From assembly GCA_963971575.1 (NCBI GenBank), contig OZ020611.1:54655381-54719380 (forward strand): a stretch of 64,000 nt of DNA, in the 5' to 3' direction. The position numbers were made by a program, and so were the translations under genes. The notes under the pieces are model-generated. The model was not told the DNA's origin and searched no databases. It saw only the letters and a list, made by a program, of their open reading frames with translations. Below are positions 1-11,528 of the stretch, piece by piece. This DNA comes from Liopterus haemorrhoidalis. Taxonomy: Eukaryota; Arthropoda; Insecta; Coleoptera; Dytiscidae. Numbering within the stretch: the stretch's first letter is position 1; each line of letters begins with the position of its first letter.

Positions 1-627
1 GATGGGAAAAGGAAAGGAAGGAAATGTACGAATATTGTGGCTACTCAACAACAGCAGTAAGACTAAAAAGAATGAATGGAGAAGAATTGGTGCACGAAGT
101 AACAGAGCGAATGACCGACATACAACAAACGAAGCAAGATACAAAAATAAGAGAGTCAAGGTATAATAACAAATATGAAAAGACCTGGACGGTGAGAAAA
201 CCACAGTATCTGACAGAAAAAGGCAGTAGAGAGAAGAAAAAAGTGATAGCGAGATTTAGATGTGGAAATGAGGAGAGGGACAATAATTTTTGGATGAAAG
301 AGGAAGAAAGAACATGTAGAATGTGCAGGGAAGGTAAGGAGACAATGGAACATTTGTTGGAAGAATGTGAAGAAATACGACACAGAACGGAAACGAGAAA
401 GGAAATTTTGGATGAAACAGGAAAGGGGTATGAATGGATGAAAGAAGTGAAAAACAGAAGGGAGGAAATTAAGGAAAGGAGTCAACGAAGATATTAACTA
501 GAGGAGAAGGAGAGTAGATTTTAAGCCGAAAGGCGAAAATTACAATTATTATTAAGTATAAGTTAATTGTTGTAAGATAAAATGTAGTATATAATATTTA
601 ATAATAAAAATATCTATCTATCTATCT
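1..627 (+). mobile_element. 3' end of a non-LTR retrotransposon (I/R1/LOA-like), 5' cut by window edge
   Basis: An open frame at 24-497 encodes a lysine/glutamate-rich tail. It holds a C-x2-C-x8-H-x4-C knuckle (CRMC ... HLLEEC, about residues 98-117) like the C-terminal finger of I/R1-group LINEs. Downstream is a 3' untranslated stretch rich in AATAAA-like runs, ending in a (TATC)n tail at about 609-627, as expected for a LINE 3' terminus. The reverse transcriptase itself would lie left of the window. Clade is inferred from the tail only. Confidence 0.6.
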
Positions 628-1012
628 ATTAACGTTTTCCTAATTCTGCTGTCCTAGATTCTTACTAGCTAAACCTGACATAATTACCTAAATTGATCAT
701 ATTTACTGTTCGTCTTTGTAATTTTGGGCGAGATTTGTTATTATCGGCACGATGACATTTTGTTACATTATGTGAAGGCATACAAAGTAAACGTTCTCTA
801 CGATGTAGATTGAGATAGCCAATGTGTGATTATATGTCTGTCTCATTAAACAACTCACTAACTACAAAATTTGGAAAACTATCGACAACGTATAGCGCTT
901 TAAATTCAGAGCTTTGAACGTTCTTTCGGCTTTCTAGGCCACCATCAAAATTCAGACGATGATCTAGATTAGATAGCCGAAACACGTATCAATACATTTT
1001 AATAAATTTTTG

Positions 1013-1558
1013 AAACAATAATAATAATAATAATATTAATAATAATAATAATAATTTATTGATCCAGTAGATTACATACAAGTAATATTGGATAAGTCAT
1101 TTTACAAATTGTCAATAATTAATATCACTAACACAGTCAAAATTTTAAAAATAAGATAGTAAATATAAATCATATAAAAGTATAAATGTATAGATAATAA
1201 ATTACAATATTTATGTTCGTCAATTTACAAATTAAATAAATAAATAATTAACAAAGTAAATAAATAAATAATTAACAAATTAAATAAGTCAGTTCAATTC
1301 TTAAATAAGTGTGTTTACTTATTGTTGCTGCATAAGATACTCATTTAGATTATAAAAACACTTACTGATTAAAAATTTAACTATCCTTTTCTTAAATAGC
1401 GGCAAGGTTGTACTATCTTTGATGTGTGAAGGTAGTTTATTATAATTTTTTTTCATTAGTATATTTGGATTTTGTGCCGTTTTTGTAAATCTAACTGTTT
1501 GAATTTCTAAATTACTGTTTTGTCTAGTATTATATGTATGTATATCGGACCGCTTCAC
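1013..1558 (-). mobile_element. LINE 3' fragment (CR1/jockey-like reverse transcriptase C-terminus)
   Basis: The minus strand at 1319-1558 encodes the typical end of a CR1/jockey-type polymerase protein: 'YNTRQNSNL', then 'NKLPSHIK', then 'LFKKRIVKFLISKCFYN'. The element runs towards lower coordinates and ends in a (TTA)n tail, seen on the plus strand as (ATA)n/(AAT)n at about 1013-1056. It is strongly 5' truncated. A second fragment with the same architecture lies at 37960-38602. Confidence 0.65.
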
Positions 1559-1834
1559 GAAAACTGATAAGTTTTGTTGATAGAGTGTTTCAATGATAGA
1601 GTGTTTTTATTATTTTCTTTTCTGAATACACTGTAATTGCCGAAGGTATTATAATGAATGTTCCACCATCGAAAAGGACATGATGTTCTTTTTCTTTAAT
1701 GGTAATGCCAAATAAGTGTCTAATTCCGTTCAGATTGTTTTTGTTTTGTTGTCCGGTCACTGGCTTTTGTTTCCCAAAACAATTTTAAAAAGAAGAAGTT
1801 TTTCGAACCTTTTCACCGGTTCAGGGCTATTATC

Positions 1835-2654
1835 TAGGGTTACCAACCGTCCTACTTTAGTAGGACATGTCCTACAATTTACCTCCTTGTCCTTCGTCCT
1901 ACCTACTGTTAGGAAATGTCCTACTTTAAAGTATTTTTACTTTTGAAGACTCCTTTACCGCTGAGTCGACGTTTGGCGATGAACGCGATCGAGGCATAAC
2001 GTTTTGACTAAATTTCTATGATGTCATTAAGGATAAAGCTAAAAAATATGATTTTATTAAAAAAAAAAAATAAAAGAAAATGTGAACGTCAACCAATAAA
2101 CATATCTAATTATATTTTTTATTACCATATATATTTAAACTTGATTGTTATTTATTTAATGGTTGTTTCTTATTAATTACTATATGCAAAGAAAATTTAA
2201 TAAAATTTCTTATTATTTATTTTATATTTTTATTTCTAAAATGTGATTATGTTAAATGTAAAGAAAGATATGAAACAATAAACATATAATTTAATTTTCA
2301 TATTAGTAGTATTACTTATTATTTATTGACTGTTTCTTGTTAATTATATGTTATGTTGGATCCCATAATAAGGCCTTTTTTCATAATGAGGCCTTTTTGA
2401 AAATTTGTTTAATAATATATAATCTATAATAAAATGTTTTTATAGTATTACTAAACAAATTTAAAAAAAGGCCTCATTATGAAAAAAATGCCTTACTATG
2501 AAAAAAGGCCTTGTTATGGGATTTGAACTTAATTAGGTACCTATATATTTCGTAGCATAATAAAAATTAAAAAAAAAAAAAAAAATTGTCCTACTAAACT
2601 ACTATTTTTAGTTGAAATATCCTACTCTGTCACGAGAGACATTTGGTAACCCTA
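1835..2654. mobile_element. Non-autonomous hAT element (820 bp) with perfect 8-bp TSD
   Basis: The termini are TAGGGTTACCAA at 1835 and the complementary TTGGTAACCCTA ending at 2654. They are flanked by the direct repeat CTATTATC at 1827-1834 and 2655-2662. An 8-bp duplication plus a short inverted terminus is the hAT signature. Both ends also carry a diverged 'GTCCTACT' subterminal motif several times. There is no coding capacity. A smaller palindrome is nested at 2360-2521. Confidence 0.85.
2360..2521. repeat. Palindromic MITE-like unit nested in hAT
   Basis: The arms read TCCCATAATAAGGCCTTTTT and, inverted, AAGGCCTTGTTATGGGA, with an inner second copy of the motif (AATGAGGCCTTTTT / AAAGGCCTCATT). 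The arms enclose an AT-rich loop. No clear target duplication was found, so it could be an internal feature of the host hAT rather than a separate insertion. Confidence 0.5.
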
Positions 2655-2844
2655 CTATTATCATCTTTCAAGATTATCTCGATTTCTTGCTTGTGTTACA
2701 TTATTTATAGAGAAAAAGGTCATTTTATTGTGTGGATCGAGTACAGTAGCAATACTGTAAATCTTTGATTTTTCAGTGTTTTTGTATCTTGGTTCGTTCA
2801 AAAGACCATCCAATAACACTTGACGCATCGAATTCAAATATATA

Positions 2845-3060
2845 CAGTAGAACCTCGATTTTCCGGACCTCGATTATCCGAATTTTCGATTATCCGGATT
2901 CTTTTAAACGAGGAAATTAATTTACGAATTCTCTGTGTTACGCCGCTGTGTACCGGTTTTCACGTCATGACCTGTCTGGACGTGCGATTTAAATATTTTC
3001 TTTTAATATTACCGATATGTCATCGAAAAGAAAACGTGTTGTACTATCTTTAAATTCAAT
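2845..3060 (+). mobile_element. pogo/Tigger 5' end with transposase start codon
   Basis: Starts at a TA with CAGTAGAACCTCGATTTTCC followed by repeats of 'CTCGATTATCCGGA', the usual Tigger/pogo terminus. About 170 bp in, an ATG at 3017 opens a frame reading M-S-S-K-R-K-R-V-V-L-S-L-N, the standard start of Tigger/jerky-type transposases. The frame is broken within about 15 codons, where a tandem satellite-like array begins. The rest of the transposon is not visible downstream. Confidence 0.65.
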
Positions 3061-4710
3061 ATCTAGAAAACTATTGCTACGATCAAGCTAAAATTTGATA
3101 TCTAATACACTTTTATGAGTATTAAAAAACCCTTAAATTTTGGACTCAAACGCTCTGTTAGAAATGGTAGTTTACTAAGGTACCATTACAATTTTTAAAA
3201 ATTAACTCAACCAATATTGGGAAAACTGTTGCTTCGATCAAGCTAAAATTTGATATCTAATACTCTTTTATGAGTCTTAAAAAACCCTACAATTTTGGTC
3301 TCAATCGCTTTGTTAGAAATGGTAGTTTACTAAGGTACCATTGCAATTTTAAAAAATTTACTCTACTAATATCTCGAAAACCATTGCTACGATCAAGCTA
3401 AAATTTGATATCTAATACACTTTTATGAGTATTAAAAAATGGACTCAAACGCTCTGTTAGAAATGGTAGTTTACAATTGCAATTTTTAAAAATTAACTCG
3501 ACCAATATCTCGAAAACTATTTCTACAATCAAGCTAAAATTTGATATCTACTACTCTTTTATGAGTTTTAAAAAACCCTTACTAAGGTACCATTTTTTTT
3601 TTTTTTTTTAACCAGGGAAAATCTTTTATAGACACATCATATTCAGGTAGTGTCGGAGTCTCCACAAGTGGCATACCGACTAAAAACCCTGCTTGCCTCC
3701 TCTCCGTCATGGGACTGTCGTAGTGAGACTATTCATCATGACGGAGTGGCTAGTTCTTCCTGTTTCTCGTCTGCTTCCTCCTCCTGTTTCTTCCGGTGGT
3801 CGTCCTAGAGTCAAATTGCTAAGTCTGTCAAATCCCCCCACCAGCTCGCCCACGGCATTCGCCCACTTCAGGTATCCAGCAGTAGGCGTCCGTCTCGTCT
3901 TTTCGGACTTGACCTGTTTACCAGGTTATCCAGTCCGAATACAAAGCGCCCCCGATGAAAACTCGCGTGGTTTTACGCACGGATCTCCCCCGGGGCGTCG
4001 CTAGGTGACTACGTGGCATACCCACACTCTCTGGATGCGGGTGTCTATAACCCGACCTTTGAGCTGCCTTTATTATCCGCATGCGGTTCCGTGTGCGACC
4101 CCGCGGCCTAAGGTACCATTACAATTATTAAAAATTACTCAACCAATATCTCGAAAACTATTACTTCGATCAAGCTAAAATTTGATATTTAATACTCTTT
4201 TATGAGTCTTAAAGTCAATCGCTCTGTTAGAAATGGTAGTTTACTAAGGTACCATTGCAATTTTAAAAAATTTACTCTACCAATATCTCGAAAACTATTG
4301 CTATAATAAAGCTAAAATTTTATCTCTAACACTCTTTTATGATTTTTAAAAAACCCTTAAATTTTGGTCTCAAACGCTCTGTTGGAAATGGTAGTTTACT
4401 AAGGTACCATTGCAATTTTAAAAAATTTACTCTACCAATATCTCGAAAACTATTGCTACGATCAAGCTAAAATTTGATATCTAATACACTTTTATGAGTA
4501 TTAAAAAACACTTAAATTTTGGACTCAAACGCTCTGTTAGAAATGGTAGTTTACAATTGCAATTTTTAAAAATTAACTCGACCAATATCTCGAAAACTAT
4601 TTCTACGATCAAGCTAAAATTTGATATCTACTACTCTTTTATGAGTTTTAAAAAACCCTTAAATTTTAGTCTTAATCACTCTGTTAGAAATGATAGTTTA
4701 CTAAGGTACC
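3055..4710. repeat. Tandem array of a ~155-bp unit (8 copies), interrupted
   Basis: The motif AAGCTAAAATTTGATATCTA recurs at about 3085, 3240, 3395, 3531, 4172, 4309, 4464 and 4611. Spacing is 155, 155 and 136 before the insertion at 3595-4107, and 137, 155 and 147 after it, so the unit is about 155 bp with deletion variants. Each unit also contains 'TATCTCGAAAACTATTGCT' and 'GTTAGAAATGGTAGTTTAC'. It is non-coding and could be a small satellite or the tandem core of a transposon; no flanking termini were identified. Confidence 0.8.
3595..4107 (-). mobile_element. Retrotransposed insert (SINE or short LINE copy) with poly(A) and 13-bp TSD
   Basis: GC-rich sequence unlike its AT-rich surroundings, bounded on the plus strand by a T17 run (3593-3609) at one end. 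CTAAGGTACCATT is duplicated at 3582-3594 and 4108-4120, although the array units also carry this motif. The long poly(A) on the minus strand and the target duplication indicate target-primed reverse transcription. Near its 3' end, 'GGGTTTTTAGTCGGTATGCC' forms a hairpin-prone motif common in LINE 3' regions. The plus-strand frame at 3693-4004 is not a gene. Confidence 0.6.
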
Positions 4711-5202
4711 CCTTTCATGTAATTTTATATTGATAGTGTCGACAGTAACATGCTCTTCTAAAATCAAATTAATTATCTTTCAAAATAATTAATAAGAGAC
4801 AAAACCATCCTTTGAGCACGGCTACTAAGAGCTTTGGGCAATTTTATTACAGTAAAATTTAAAAATAATAAAATATAACCTCACTAAATAAGCACTTAAA
4901 TGTCAACCTGACAAATAGCGATTGAACAATCCTGTTACAAACTAACAACATTGGAAAAATTTACCAACATTAAATAAATAAGTGTACTAACTGAGTTATG
5001 GATTGATGTTGATTAAAACATATCATAACGTTGGTACTTAAATTAACCAAGTGTGACGTCATCTCATATTTATTGTGAATGGAGTTTAGTGTTCCTTTCA
5101 GAACTAAATATGTAGGTAAATACATGATGCAGGGATTACACAAATCTCATCATTTTATTGTTTTATAGAAAAATACATACCCAATACATGAAAGGGAGAT
5201 AT

Positions 5203-5370
5203 TGTTATAAAATAAAAATAAAACACTAATCACTTTCAACGCTATTTATTGAAAATATCTCAATTTCGTAGAACGAGCAGTCTTGTGACCTGAACAGTCG
5301 GTATCTGAGCACAGAATGTCCCAACCAGCTGACTAGCAGCAACTCGTTCATTAATTAGTATGACATAACA
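5203..5370 (-). mobile_element. Candidate short solo LTR
   Basis: On the minus strand the segment begins TGTTATGTCATAC and ends TTTTATTTTATAACA. It thus has the TG...CA ends and short inverted TGTTAT/ATAACA termini of an LTR, with an AATAAA about 40 bases before the end. Flanks share only 'TAT', not a clean 4-5 bp duplication. At 168 bp it is small for an LTR, so this is tentative. Confidence 0.4.
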
Positions 5371-5670
5371 TATAAGCGGATTACACTTCTCAAAATTATT
5401 TGATAAGGAAACAGTTATGTCAAATACATTCAAATATAAGAAACCATATGATTTTATAAACGATATGGCTTATTGTTTATGTTATAATTAGATCTCGGAC
5501 AAAAAAAGTTTTTCTAGGATATTAGTTCGTTCTTAATTTTTCATTTTTAGGAGCCTGCAAAAATATTTGTATTCTTTATAGACTTTTCTAGGGTTATATT
5601 TAATTATCCGGATTTTAAATAAATCGAAATGATACTCTATATAGTGGTCTACTGAAATATGAACTATTAA

Positions 5671-6700
5671 GGGCCAGTTTCTGGAACATTTTTTTATTGA
5701 CACGATATCGCCTCAATAGTTATCGATACAATAAACCTTATCGACTCGATAACTTTTTGACTGTTTCTCGATACTCATCTGACATGTTTATTGTATCCAA
5801 TAACTATTGTAGCGATATGTATGCATTTCAATTCACACAGCCAAAATATTTACAAAATCTCTTGTCATTTATGTGATCAATTGTTCACAAATGACAATAG
5901 TCAATGTCAGTGTCAAAAATAATTTACAAAAATATATATTTTTAACAATTAGTTTAAAAATAGATTGTTAAAAAATGGCAGAAAAAATGTGTCAAAATTG
6001 CGGTCTCAACAGAGCAATTCGATGTATTATTTTTTTAACAATTTTGCAAACTGTACTTTTATGTACATGCACATCATCACCAACTAGCATTTGAAAAGCC
6101 CCTGTTTCCCGAAGTCTCAAGGCAATTAAAATTTGAAGCTGTGCCGAAATAGATTTACTTCTTTGGGTCATGGGTTCTAAATCATCTACAATTAGACGGC
6201 ATAATTGCATGCATTTTCATTTGCTTAACCGGTATTGTTGAATAAATTCTAATTCGCTATAAATGCGGAATGGGTCACTTTTATTTCTCACAGTTCTCCG
6301 ATGTAATAAACATACTGCAATTACAACATCCTCATCAAATTCATCAGAACTTGAATTGTCCATTTTACCTTTATTTAAGAATTTTAAGAAGCAATTACTA
6401 TTATATCTTGTAATAAAAAGATATATTTTTCAAAAATATATTGCAATTGCAAAATAACCTTATCTATCATATGTCAGAACTGACATTAGATGACAATTCT
6501 CATATTTATCGATACGATAAAGGGTGCTCATCGGCAATATAACGTATCAATAAGTTATTGGTTCGATATCTCATCGATAAATAGAAAAATACATTCCAGA
6601 AACCCAAATTCTGCTATTGCGTCGATAAGTTTCGGTATCCATTGATATGGATACTATATCGATACGATATCTACAACTGAATTTTTCGAGAAACCGGCCC
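5671..6700. mobile_element. PIF-Harbinger element (1,030 bp) with TAA target duplication
   Basis: The termini GGGCCAGTTTCTGGAA (5671) and TTTCTCG-type GAGAAACCGGCCC (ending 6700) are inverted copies, flanked by TAA at 5668-5670 and 6701-6703. A 3-bp TWA duplication with GGG-starting inverted ends is diagnostic of PIF-Harbinger. Interior subterminal regions are full of 'TATCGATA' motifs. A decayed transposase start lies inside on the minus strand. Confidence 0.85.
5992..6363 (-). pseudogene. Harbinger transposase N-terminal fragment, frameshifted
   Basis: Reading the minus strand from 6363 gives M-D-N-S-S-S-D-E-F-D-E-D-V, then 'FRIYSELEFIQQYRLSK'. After a frameshift near 6210 it continues 'MQLCRLIVDDLEPMTQRSKS', 'LQILIALRLRETGAFQMLVGD' and 'HKSTVCKIVKKI'. 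This matches the helix-turn-helix N-terminal region of HARBI1-like proteins (LxALRFxATGxFQxxVGDxxxVSxxTVSRIV). The DDE catalytic part is absent, so the element is a deletion derivative. The plus-strand frame at 6263-6457 is its shadow. Confidence 0.75.
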
Positions 6701-6962
6701 TAAATGTTATACGTATTCAGGGCCGGCTCGTCAGATTTTTCTTGTGTCTGCAGGAAAAATTTGGCGCCTAACAAAAAAAAAACACAATTATTTATTTTTC
6801 TCTTTATTTATTATTCTTATTATTATTCTCTACTTAACAAAATGAAAAATTTAACAAAATAGTCAATGCTTATAACAAAACAACAAAATAAACTACATTA
6901 AACTTCAATTAAGTCTTTGGCATCTAACTCAATGGGACCCGTATGGCTTTTAAGGTAGCGAA

Positions 6963-7334
6963 TTATTTTCTTATTTCTTCAGTATCAATACTTTCGGCTA
7001 TTTTATGTTCTATTGATATGATGGTCAATCCATTTAATTTTTCCTGGCTTAAACTGGAACGTAAATAGTTTTTTATAAGTCTGAGTTTTGAAAACGTGCG
7101 CTCACCTTTTGCCACTGAAACAGGTAGGGTTAGTAAAATTAGTAAAGCTGTGATAGCATACGGAAATAACCTTCTAAACTGTGTAAATAAATCCATTTTA
7201 AAATTGCCTTTTGTTCTTTGAGACAACAATCTCAGTTCTATTGCAAGATCTTCGCTATCAATATCTTTATTTTCTTTTTCCGACAGCATTTTTGCAAGTA
7301 GCCTATAATTTTGAGGATGTTTAGGCAACAACAT
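6963..7334 (-). pseudogene. hAT transposase C-terminal dimerisation domain fragment
   Basis: A 123-residue frame holding the canonical hATC block: 'LFPYAITALLILLTLPVSVA', then 'KGERTFSKLRLIKNYLRSSL' and 'SQEKLNGLTIISIE'. In intact proteins this domain follows the RNase-H-like catalytic core and mediates dimerisation. The core and the BED finger are missing, so it cannot act alone. Sequence style is closest to the ZMYM1-like branch of hAT proteins. Confidence 0.8.
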
Positions 7335-7535
7335 ATCGTACGATACAAACGAGACGTTCAGTTCTAGACCTGCGACTCAAGACGCGTGTCGTTCCTACTC
7401 CATATACAGAGGGCTTTGACGTGCATACAACGCGGTACAGGTCCAACGTTTGAGTTTTATACGTGTGTAAATCAGGCCGAAATAATATACATATAATGCA
7501 ATGTAATAAAAGGTGCCATTAGATATAAGACTTAA

Positions 7536-7977
7536 CCCTTTCTCTGCGCAATACGCTTTGAGATTTCGTGCTCGCTGTGCGACATATTTCGGTGACTGCG
7601 AGTTTATTCGTGTAGAGCAGTTGGTGTGAACTTTTTCTGTAAGTTTTCATGACATGTAAGGATGAATGATGGTGACGATATGACTAATGTTAGGAAAAGA
7701 TGTAATGTGAGTGAATGAATACAAAAATACAATCAAAAAGATTTTATTTAAAAAAATATTTGTTTACATATTTACCTATATGCTATACTAACTATGAAAC
7801 TTACAAAGAGTTAGTAATCTAGTTCCGTATACCGAACTGGAATAAACTATAATATAAGCAGCGAGAATAGTCGTGTTGAGCAGGGAACAATTTAAAATAC
7901 GGCGCGAGTTAACTCGCTCGGAGCGTATCGGGCCACACTTTTATTTGCGAGTATATACGGTTGGAGCAGCGAAAGGG
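7536..7977. mobile_element. piggyBac-like MITE (442 bp) with TTAA duplication
   Basis: The ends are CCCTTTCTCTGCGC (7536) and, inverted, GAGCAGCGAAAGGG (ending 7977), directly flanked by TTAA at 7532-7535 and 7978-7981. TTAA targeting and CCCT-type termini indicate piggyBac. It sits inside the hAT at 6718-8113, so it inserted later. No coding sequence. Confidence 0.75.
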
Positions 7978-8510
7978 TTAAAAAGAATTTTAAAAAAAGG
8001 CGCCTAAAATTGCGTGATACAATATATCTTCAGTAAAATTCCAGTAAAATGTTCGTAAATTTAAAAAAAAAATAGTAAATTTTGAAGCGCCTGTGTGCCC
8101 TGCACACTTCGCCCACGTATCAATCGCATTACATAACTGGATAACTGTAGCTCATTAAAATTTTATAAGAGATAAGATTTAAAATATATTCAATTTACGT
8201 GTATATGTTTTTTTTTTTTTAATTTTTGAATATTTTTGTCAACTGAATTTATTTGAGTGAAAATGTTTTTTAATATTATTTTACAAACGATTTTTTTTTT
8301 TTTTTGATGAAATTGGCTTTCAGATTTATCCAATGCCAGCAACGATTATTTATATATTTTTCGGTTAACCTAATCTAATCTAACCGAGAATGATAAGTAT
8401 GATTTGGAAATAAGACAAGGGGAGAAGTTGGACGGGAAAAAGGGGGTTTGCCAATGACAATTTGAAGGGGGGCCATGGAAGGTTTAACAATAGAGATTGT
8501 ATGTTATTTA

Positions 8511-10005
8511 TACAATGTTCCGTAACTGCACACCTAACTACCGCGGTCGCGGTTACGGTAAAGTCGTGGTAAGTTGTGGTTACCCAGTGGTTACCTGAAA
8601 ACGAGTTTTAGTTACGGAACGGTAGTCACAATTCAGTTGATAAAGCAGACAACTGAACTGTTATTTTATGGACGTTATAGGTTATAGATATTCTCTTACA
8701 AACTTATTAATAAAAATATTTGTTTTATTAGTACTTGTTTACAATGGCACAAACATAAGAACATATATGATTTTTCCCGATATTATTTTTCACGACATAG
8801 ATCAATATTACTAAAAATCAGTTACTTACACTCATTCTTACTGTTTTAATTATAGACTATAGTAAAATAATATTATAATTTACTACTTGCACTACAAAGA
8901 AACGATTAATTCCCTCCACTTAACTCTCGCCTTATTGTAATTGTTTTGAAATTCCCGTCTTTTGTACTTTACATTAGATCTGAAGTTTGTAGTGGGAGGA
9001 AATAACCACACTAACCGCGATATTTCCATATATATATAAACTAGTATATGGCGCCTGGCCTATCTCTCAATGTAAATTAAGATGTTCCAACATAGAGAGT
9101 AAGATATACATATGTCTGTCTCTTTTGGTGACCGTAAAACACAATGCGCATGCTCGGGTAGTGTCAATTCATTTTGAAAAAGCAGGATAAAATCAGATGA
9201 AATGACATTTACATTTAAAGAAATAAGGTTAGAAGTTATCAAACAAAAACCCTAATTATTTGGTTTATACTATTTGGTAAAAAAAGACGTAGCTGTACCC
9301 GTTTAAATGGCTGATATAATATTTGCTGTGAATATTGACTGATTATTTAAAAGGAACACACTTCTTTACTTTAAAATTACATTTAGAGTTGTGAAGTTTT
9401 AATCAAAGTGGTAAACATTAAGAGTGGTAATTAGTGGTAAACTCCCTCATAATGAGTTTTTATATTAGCATCTTCATATGTTACTTGTGATCTTCATATG
9501 TTGAATATGTTTTCAAACTTGAGAAACTATTTTAAGAAACAGATTTCTTTCGTGGACAACAACATAATACACAATTTGCTGGCATTTTCGTTATAAATAC
9601 GAACTCTTTTCACAATTTAATACAGACAAAACTTCGTATAATATTTCTAATAGAAAGAATGACACCATATGTCCACATGCCTAGCTCCTTCTCTTAACTC
9701 CCGCTACGTAACTGTAATTTTTTCGACCAATAGCAAGGTCGTAATTTAGACATGCGCAAACTATTCATCGGTCATGAAGGGGTACGGCAATACATAGCTC
9801 CATCCTCCTATCATGGAACATCTAGCCAGCGTTCATGCGCCATATACTTGTTTATATATATATGGATATTTCTACGGTTAGTTTGGTTACAAAAAAGTAA
9901 CCAAAATTTTCAGTAACCGCGTTCCGAAACCTAACAATTTTCTTGAAATGGTCGGAACGGGAAACTTCAACCGCGGTTACTTTTGTCGAGTAATGGAACA
10001 TTGTA
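8511..10005. mobile_element. Harbinger-like non-autonomous element (1,495 bp), TTA duplication
   Basis: The termini TACAATGTTCCGTAAC (8511) and GTAATGGAACATTGTA (ending 10005) are inverted repeats flanked by TTA at 8508-8510 and 10006-10008. Subterminal DNA repeats 'GGTTAC/GTAACC' and 'CCGCGGT' many times on both sides. An inner pair of arms, around 9007-9056 and 9837-9890 (ATATGGCGC ... CCATATATATATAAAC), is also inverted and may be a nested copy. No credible open frame. Confidence 0.65.
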
Positions 10006-10280
10006 TTAATGAATATGATTTGCTAGTTCGACATTTTTTAATTTAGCTAATTTAATAAATTTATATAATAATTAAATATAGTTTATTAATAATAGTCCTT
10101 CATAGATTAATATTTGTAGAATCTAAATATGTGACTACAGCTTCATAATTTATTTATTTTATTTGAAGACTCAATATAATTTTTATGTTGGTAGGTAGAG
10201 GTATTTATTCAGAATTTAGGTTGTTATTAGTTCATTTTGTTCAACTTCTTATTTATTACATGATAGTAGTTTGTCAAGTG

Positions 10281-11424
10281 CAGAGCCGGATTTACATAAC
10301 GCGAGGCTCTAGGCTACTCAAATTTTTAGGCCCCTTCAATATACACCTCTTTTTACCGACCGCCAACATGTATAAGGGATCATACCGATTTTGACATTTC
10401 GAGATTTCGATGGATCTCCACGAATTGAGGTCCCTACATAACGTTTTGACTATTTTTAGCATGATGTCTGTCGGTCTGTCTGTCTGTATGTCTGTCTGTG
10501 TATACATGCAGAGCAAATTAGGCTAAAAGGATTTTTATAAAACTTCATATTTAAGCTTTTGACATTAATGGCACGCGTTGAGCAACTTTTGATAAAAATC
10601 GGTTGACTAGAAATGGGAGTTTACTCGTGTAGATTTTAAGATTTTTGCGAATATTTAACAACAGAAAAATATTTCGAAATGATTAATTTAACAAAAGTTA
10701 CTATAAAAGCAATAACTAACAACTTTTATTTGAGATATTTTTTGATAAAACGAAAAATTTTTGATTTTTTTTTTCTCTGTTAGAAAATATTAGGCAGTTA
10801 TTTCTACTCTGCTGCTAGAATGTATTTTATACAAGTACTTTGTGATGGCGGTCGGTCCTGTGGTGACCACAGCTGATTTTTTTTTAGTATTTCTAAGTTT
10901 ATCACTTTCAATGCTCAGAATGCTCCGAGCAGATAACCTGTCTTGAGATATTGTGCTCCTTAATTCATTTTTAATTCTTTTAAGTTTGAAAAAGACCTCT
11001 CTTCAAAGCAGTTAGTGACCATTAAACTAAGAAGTAGTCGTACGATTGCTTCTATGTTAGGTAAAGCCATCTGTATTTTATCTGTATGCATTATTTGGTA
11101 GAGGTCTGCATGAGACAGGGAATTCTTCTAAAGGGGTGAAATGTTTTTTTTTACGGATTCCTCAATATCTCTTAGGCCCAATGAGATATCGACATTTTGC
11201 TACCCATAAACATGTTCAAAAACGTATTTGCCCTAGTTAACCTATAAAGGGAAAAACTAGATTTTGGGTGAATTATAAAACACTTCGTATGGTCTGTGTT
11301 TCTTGAGTTATAGCATATTTTTTAATTTTTTTTAGTACATATGCATCTTTTTGAATATTAGGCCCTCTGAACTTAGGAGGCCCTAGGCTTAAGCTTACTT
11401 AGCATATAGGGAAATCCGGCCCTG
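10281..11424. mobile_element. hAT element (1,144 bp) with perfect 8-bp TSD
   Basis: CAGAGCCGGATTTACATAAC (10281) and the inverted GGAAATCCGGCCCTG (ending 11424) are flanked by GTCAAGTG at 10273-10280 and 11425-11432. Subterminal 'AGGCTCTAGGC...TTAGGCCCC' is mirrored by 'TAGGCCCTC...GGAGGCCCTAGGC' on the right. It hosts a DINE-like element at 10351-10876. Part of its interior (about 11060-11290) resembles sequence at 37380-37560 and 37690-37860. Confidence 0.85.
10351..10876 (+). mobile_element. DINE/Helentron-like non-autonomous element, family A copy 1
   Basis: Sub-terminal inverted repeats ACCGACCGCCA (10355-10365) and TGGCGGTCGGT (about 10845-10855) are followed by the 3' hairpin CTGTGGTGACCACAG and the end CTGA next to a T run. 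A (GTCT)n array lies at about 10468-10500. This layout (subTIRs, GTCY array, 3' stem-loop, insertion into a T tract) is that of non-autonomous Helentrons such as DINE-1. The family also occurs at 33866-35351 and 57483-58107. Confidence 0.65.
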
Positions 11425-11528
11425 GTCAAGTGGTTTGGGTCAGCAGGTATATTACACAAACGAAAATTTAATGTATATATATGAGTGAATGATCTTGACG
11501 AGTCAGGATAATAAATGTGTTTCTTCTT

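Larger units (their letters stand above)
6718..8113 (-). mobile_element. hAT element, internally deleted, with ZMYM1-like transposase tail
   Basis: The left end is CAGGGCCGGCTCGTC, a typical hAT terminus, followed by a subterminal 'TTTGGCGCC'. The right end is less clear: GGCGCC and AAGCGCC motifs approach about 8113, and TACGTATT (6710-6717) matches CACGTATC (8114-8121) at 6 of 8 bases as a worn target duplication. It contains a transposase remnant on the minus strand and a nested piggyBac-like MITE. The right boundary is inferred. Confidence 0.6.

Noticed and set aside
3693..4004. 103-codon GC-rich plus-strand frame
   Set aside because: It lies inside a poly(A)-tailed retroposed copy on the other strand, has no homology signature, and its composition is that of the insert.
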